From positions 1-8,075 of the forward strand of contig CANGJN010000019.1 in NCBI GenBank assembly GCA_947454215.1: a stretch of DNA of 8,075 nucleotides, written 5' to 3'. The stretch's first letter is position 1, and each line of letters starts with the position of its first letter. Shown here piece by piece: positions 5,497-8,075 of the stretch. This DNA is from Neisseriaceae bacterium (GTDB taxonomy: Bacteria > Pseudomonadota > Gammaproteobacteria > Burkholderiales > UBA11063). Both the position numbers and the translations under genes were made by a program. Below the pieces are notes generated by a model. The model saw nothing but the letters and a program-made list of their open reading frames with translations, had not been told where the DNA came from and did no database searches.

Positions 5497-7185
5497 ATGT
5501 TATTAAGATTATGTATAAAAAACTATATTTTAATAGATAAATTAGAGTTAGATTTTAAAAAAGGATTGACTGTAATAACTGGGGAAACGGGTTCAGGAAA
5601 ATCAATTATCATTGATGCTTTAATGATCCTTTTTGGTGCAAAGATTGCAAAAAATATAACTAGAGATAATACTCAAAAATTAACTTTTGAAGTAGAGTTT
5701 AAACTAAATAATAATGAAAGTATTAATTGGCTAAAGAATAATGATTTTATCGACGTTGATGATAGTAGTTTATTAATATGCAAGAGAGTTATAGATAATG
5801 AAAATAAAAGTAAAATTTACATTAATGGTTATGCTGCAACTAATTTACAAATAAAACAGTTGGGGGAAATGATTCTTGATATTTATTCTCAGCACTCTTC
5901 AATAACACTATTAAAAAATGAAACACAACGGAAGTTATTAGATACTTATGCAGGTATAAATGAAGATGTAATTAGATTGGGCTGTATTTATAAAAATATA
6001 AACATTATTCAAAATAAGATTGCTGTTATTGAAAAACAAATTGACGAGACAAGCCATAAGAAAAATAGTTTATTGGCTATATTAGATGAGTTTAATCATT
6101 TAAACATAAAAGAAGGAGAATGGTTAGAATTAAATACGAGACATAAGGAGTTATTAAATTCTGCATTGATTATAACTGAGTTAAACAATGTAAGTACTCT
6201 CATACAAAATAGTGAAAATTCGATAATAAAGCAATTAAATTATGTAAATAAAATATTAAGTAAATTACCATTAGATAAAAACAAAATTGATCAATTATTA
6301 GATTTAGTTGAAGGGTTATCAATTGATTTAAAAGAATTAGATTATTTGATTGAATCTATTGCTATTAATATAAATCAAGATGAATTTGAATTAGAAAAAA
6401 TAGAAAATAAGATTTCTGATATTTTTGATAAATCAAGGAAATATAAAGTAGATCCAGAAAAATTATTGGAATATATTTCTGAAATTAAATTAGAGTTAAC
6501 AATGTTATCTGAAAGCAGTGATATTGGGTTATTAAAAAATAGTTTGTCTTCTGAATTTGAAAAATATTTTAATTTAGCAAAAAGCATAAGTAATAATCGT
6601 AATAAATTTGCAGATAAATTAAGTATTAATATAACAAATATTTTGTATAAATTAGCTATTAATGGCGAATTTAAGGTAAAAGTAATTCAAAGTGATTCAC
6701 CGTTAAACTATGGTAATGAAAATATTGAGTATATGATAAGCTATAATAAAGGTATCCCCTTACAGCCCTTTGCCAAAGTTGCCTCTGGTGGTGAGTTAAG
6801 TAGAACTGCTTTAGCACTTTATTTACTTTTAAGTAATCAAAGCCCTCCTGATGTGATAATATTTGATGAAATTGATGTTGGAATAAGTGGCAAAGTCACT
6901 TCATTTATTGGTGAGATGTTAAGAATGTTAGGAGAAACAAAACAAATAGTTTGTATCACACATCAACCTCAAACCGCTTCATATGCAAATAATCATTTGG
7001 TGGTAAATAAAACCAATGCTGAAAATAAAACAGTCACTAGTATCAACTATGTTAATGGATTACAACGAGTGAATGAAATTGCTCGGATGTTAGGTGGGAT
7101 TAATATTACTAGTACAACATTATCGCATGCTTCTGAAATGTTAGAAGTAGCGAAAAATACTAAAAATAATTTTAAGGAGTTTTAA
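5497..7185 (+). CDS. recN: DNA repair protein RecN (SMC-like ATPase)
   Basis: RecN is an SMC-related ATPase recruited early to double-strand breaks, where it helps hold and align DNA ends for RecA-dependent recombination. The N-terminal head carries Walker A GETGSGKS (29-36). Residues about 155-375 are charged and rich in Leu, Ile and Lys, fitting the short antiparallel coiled coil. The C-terminal head has ABC signature ASGGELSR (429-436), Walker B VIIFDEID (453-460) with catalytic Glu458, and switch histidine 489 in ITHQPQ. At 562 residues it is near E. coli RecN (553). The segment usually close to HGQHEHQ reads YSQHSSI (130-136), a divergent but still QH-containing version. The ATG has an AGG site about 5 nt upstream and a GAGG further up. 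It is the last gene of the close-packed cluster. I see no LexA box directly upstream, as expected if it is read from the lptM or lpdA promoter. Confidence 0.96.
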   Translation: MLLRLCIKNYILIDKLELDFKKGLTVITGETGSGKSIIIDALMILFGAKIAKNITRDNTQKLTFEVEFKLNNNESINWLKNNDFIDVDDSSLLICKRVIDNENKSKIYINGYAATNLQIKQLGEMILDIYSQHSSITLLKNETQRKLLDTYAGINEDVIRLGCIYKNINIIQNKIAVIEKQIDETSHKKNSLLAILDEFNHLNIKEGEWLELNTRHKELLNSALIITELNNVSTLIQNSENSIIKQLNYVNKILSKLPLDKNKIDQLLDLVEGLSIDLKELDYLIESIAININQDEFELEKIENKISDIFDKSRKYKVDPEKLLEYISEIKLELTMLSESSDIGLLKNSLSSEFEKYFNLAKSISNNRNKFADKLSINITNILYKLAINGEFKVKVIQSDSPLNYGNENIEYMISYNKGIPLQPFAKVASGGELSRTALALYLLLSNQSPPDVIIFDEIDVGISGKVTSFIGEMLRMLGETKQIVCITHQPQTASYANNHLVVNKTNAENKTVTSINYVNGLQRVNEIARMLGGINITSTTLSHASEMLEVAKNTKNNFKEF

Positions 7186-7189
7186 CTAC

Positions 7190-7206
7190 AATTGAATCAA
7201 TTTTTT
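7190..7206 (+). terminator. Weak possible intrinsic terminator after recN
   Basis: AATTG (7190-7194), loop AAT and CAATT (7198-7202) form a 5-bp A/T-rich stem that runs straight into T residues to 7206. It starts 5 nt after the recN stop. The position fits the end of the cluster, but the stem is short and lacks GC strength, so the call is tentative. Confidence 0.3.
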
Positions 7207-7283
7207 AATAAAATTATATAACTTTTTTTAAAAAGATTCTCCTACAATATGGTAGTTTTAAAACAGAAAAATTATTAAATATA

Positions 7284-7292
7284 TGCTAAAAT
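7284..7292 (+). promoter_or_regulatory. Possible extended -10 promoter element for the 250-residue gene
   Basis: TGCTAAAAT fits the extended -10 pattern TGnTAnAAT. No convincing -35 is visible 16-18 nt upstream. Transcription would begin near 7299, just before the GGAGAG ribosome binding site. That would leave a short leader and would exclude the ATG at 7299 as the start codon. Confidence 0.3.
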
Positions 7293-7300
7293 TATTTTAT

Positions 7301-7306
7301 GGAGAG
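7301..7306 (+). promoter_or_regulatory. Ribosome binding site choosing the ATG at 7311
   Basis: GGAGAG lies 4 nt before the ATG at 7311 and is a strong Shine-Dalgarno match. It overlaps the codons that would follow the upstream in-frame ATG at 7299, so it argues that translation starts at 7311. Confidence 0.7.
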
Positions 7307-7310
7307 AATT

Positions 7311-8063
7311 ATGAAAAATATTTTTTACTTAATACTTGCAATTAATCACTTGTCAAGCTATGCATATCTTTCTTGTACAAAATTGCTAAACGATTTAGAA
7401 ACTGTAAGTAGTATAAAATTCCACGATGGTACGACTGAAATTCTTAAACCACATGAAGAAGTTACGACTCTTGTAGAAGCAAAAATAAAATTAAATGAGT
7501 TAACTGGAAAAATTGAATTCATTATTAAAAGACCATTTGAGAGTAAATTTAATTTAGAGTGTGAAGAAGGAAGTCTAGAAGAAGATAATATGGTTCACTT
7601 AATATATACTTCAGAAACAGAAATTGTAAATATTGGTTTAACAAAAATTGATCTTTATGGATTCTATGGTTATTATCTTGCAACACCAAAAAAAGCCTAC
7701 GATACACAAAAAGTTGAACAACTTTTTAATAGAGTAAGGGCAATATCTTCTTCTATAGATTTATTAAAAGGCATGTTAAGAGATCCTAGTTGTACTGGTG
7801 AAAATAGAAAAAAAATAGAACAAAAAATAGCAACTGAAACAAAACTTTCTGATGAAATTAAACAAGAAATGCTTTCGATAATGCATCCTCCTATAAGAAG
7901 TGGCTCATTCTCTAAACATCCTGAATATAAAAAATTCGATATAACACGTAGTGATTTAACAGAAAGTAGTGATATGTTAATCGAAAAAGGCATACTATTC
8001 TATCACTTTAAACAATATGGGGACCCAATCGTAAGTAATTCGAAAATAAAAAAATCTAAATGA
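7311..8063 (+). CDS. Exported protein of unknown function with helical C-terminal half (250 aa)
   Basis: I do not recognise the family. I start it at 7311 because GGAGAG lies 4 nt upstream and because this gives a normal signal peptide; the in-frame ATG at 7299 would add MERI. The signal has Lys2, a hydrophobic core (residues 4-11) and an AxA-like cleavage site SYA after residue 18. The mature protein begins near YLSCTK. About residues 20-125 alternate charged and beta-like stretches ending in an aromatic LYGFYGYYLATP. About residues 130-190 look like paired charged helices broken by a DPSCTG turn, possibly a helical hairpin. Three cysteines (22, 84, 161) leave room for one disulfide after export. 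No lipobox or later membrane segment is seen, so it is probably periplasmic or secreted. It stands 125 nt after recN and is likely transcribed separately. It shows no clear similarity to the 675-residue exported protein. Confidence 0.85.
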   Translation: MKNIFYLILAINHLSSYAYLSCTKLLNDLETVSSIKFHDGTTEILKPHEEVTTLVEAKIKLNELTGKIEFIIKRPFESKFNLECEEGSLEEDNMVHLIYTSETEIVNIGLTKIDLYGFYGYYLATPKKAYDTQKVEQLFNRVRAISSSIDLLKGMLRDPSCTGENRKKIEQKIATETKLSDEIKQEMLSIMHPPIRSGSFSKHPEYKKFDITRSDLTESSDMLIEKGILFYHFKQYGDPIVSNSKIKKSK

Positions 8064-8075
8064 ATTTTTTTAAAT

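Noticed and set aside
7250..7267. CTAC-AATATG-GTAG followed by TTTT as a terminator
   Set aside because: The stem is only 4 bp and lies just before the next gene. It is too weak to support.
7299..7310. Upstream ATG for the 250-residue protein
   Set aside because: The strong GGAGAG lies downstream of this ATG and correctly spaced for 7311. The added MERI would weaken the usual short basic start of the signal peptide.

Overview
The window is very AT-rich. All supported genes lie on the + strand, and codons are strongly A/T-biased with dense intergenic A/T runs. The core genes are proteobacterial: an E3 dehydrogenase with an N-terminal lipoyl domain, an LptM/YifL-like mini-lipoprotein, NAD kinase and RecN. 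NadK followed directly by RecN, a NadK core reading NQGRLGFMTDIP, and a NadK C-terminus resembling LREKLxW are most familiar to me from betaproteobacteria, although a gammaproteobacterium is not excluded. Low GC, an altered lipoyl domain and unrecognised secreted proteins suggest a host-associated or intracellular bacterium with a reduced genome. That lifestyle is inferred, not shown.

Layout: positions 1-431 hold no convincing gene. Positions 432-578 could encode a 48-residue protein behind a good ribosome binding site. The same stretch contains three consecutive perfect inverted repeats (9, 8 and 12 bp arms) and a local GC-rich patch, so it may be, or also be, a structured RNA or a palindromic element. 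Positions 638-2665 encode a 675-residue exported protein of unknown function. It is built from two divergent copies of a Cys-containing unit, and its signal peptide carries an exact in-frame 12-nt tandem duplication. Positions 2797-7185 form a compact co-directional cluster with gaps of 18, 18 and 21 nt: lptM-like (35 aa), lpdA, nadK, recN. Positions 7311-8063 encode a second exported protein of unknown function (250 aa).

The cluster joins unrelated housekeeping tasks: outer-membrane LPS-transport assembly (LptM), recycling of lipoamide in 2-oxoacid dehydrogenase complexes (LpdA), NADP supply (NadK) and double-strand-break repair (RecN). Tight spacing suggests one transcript rather than one pathway. 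The lineage-specific material is on both sides: two secreted proteins I cannot assign to a family, and the hairpin cluster. The most notable departures from expectation are the loss of the lipoyl-accepting lysine in LpdA, the three-hairpin block, and the duplicated architecture of the 675-residue protein.
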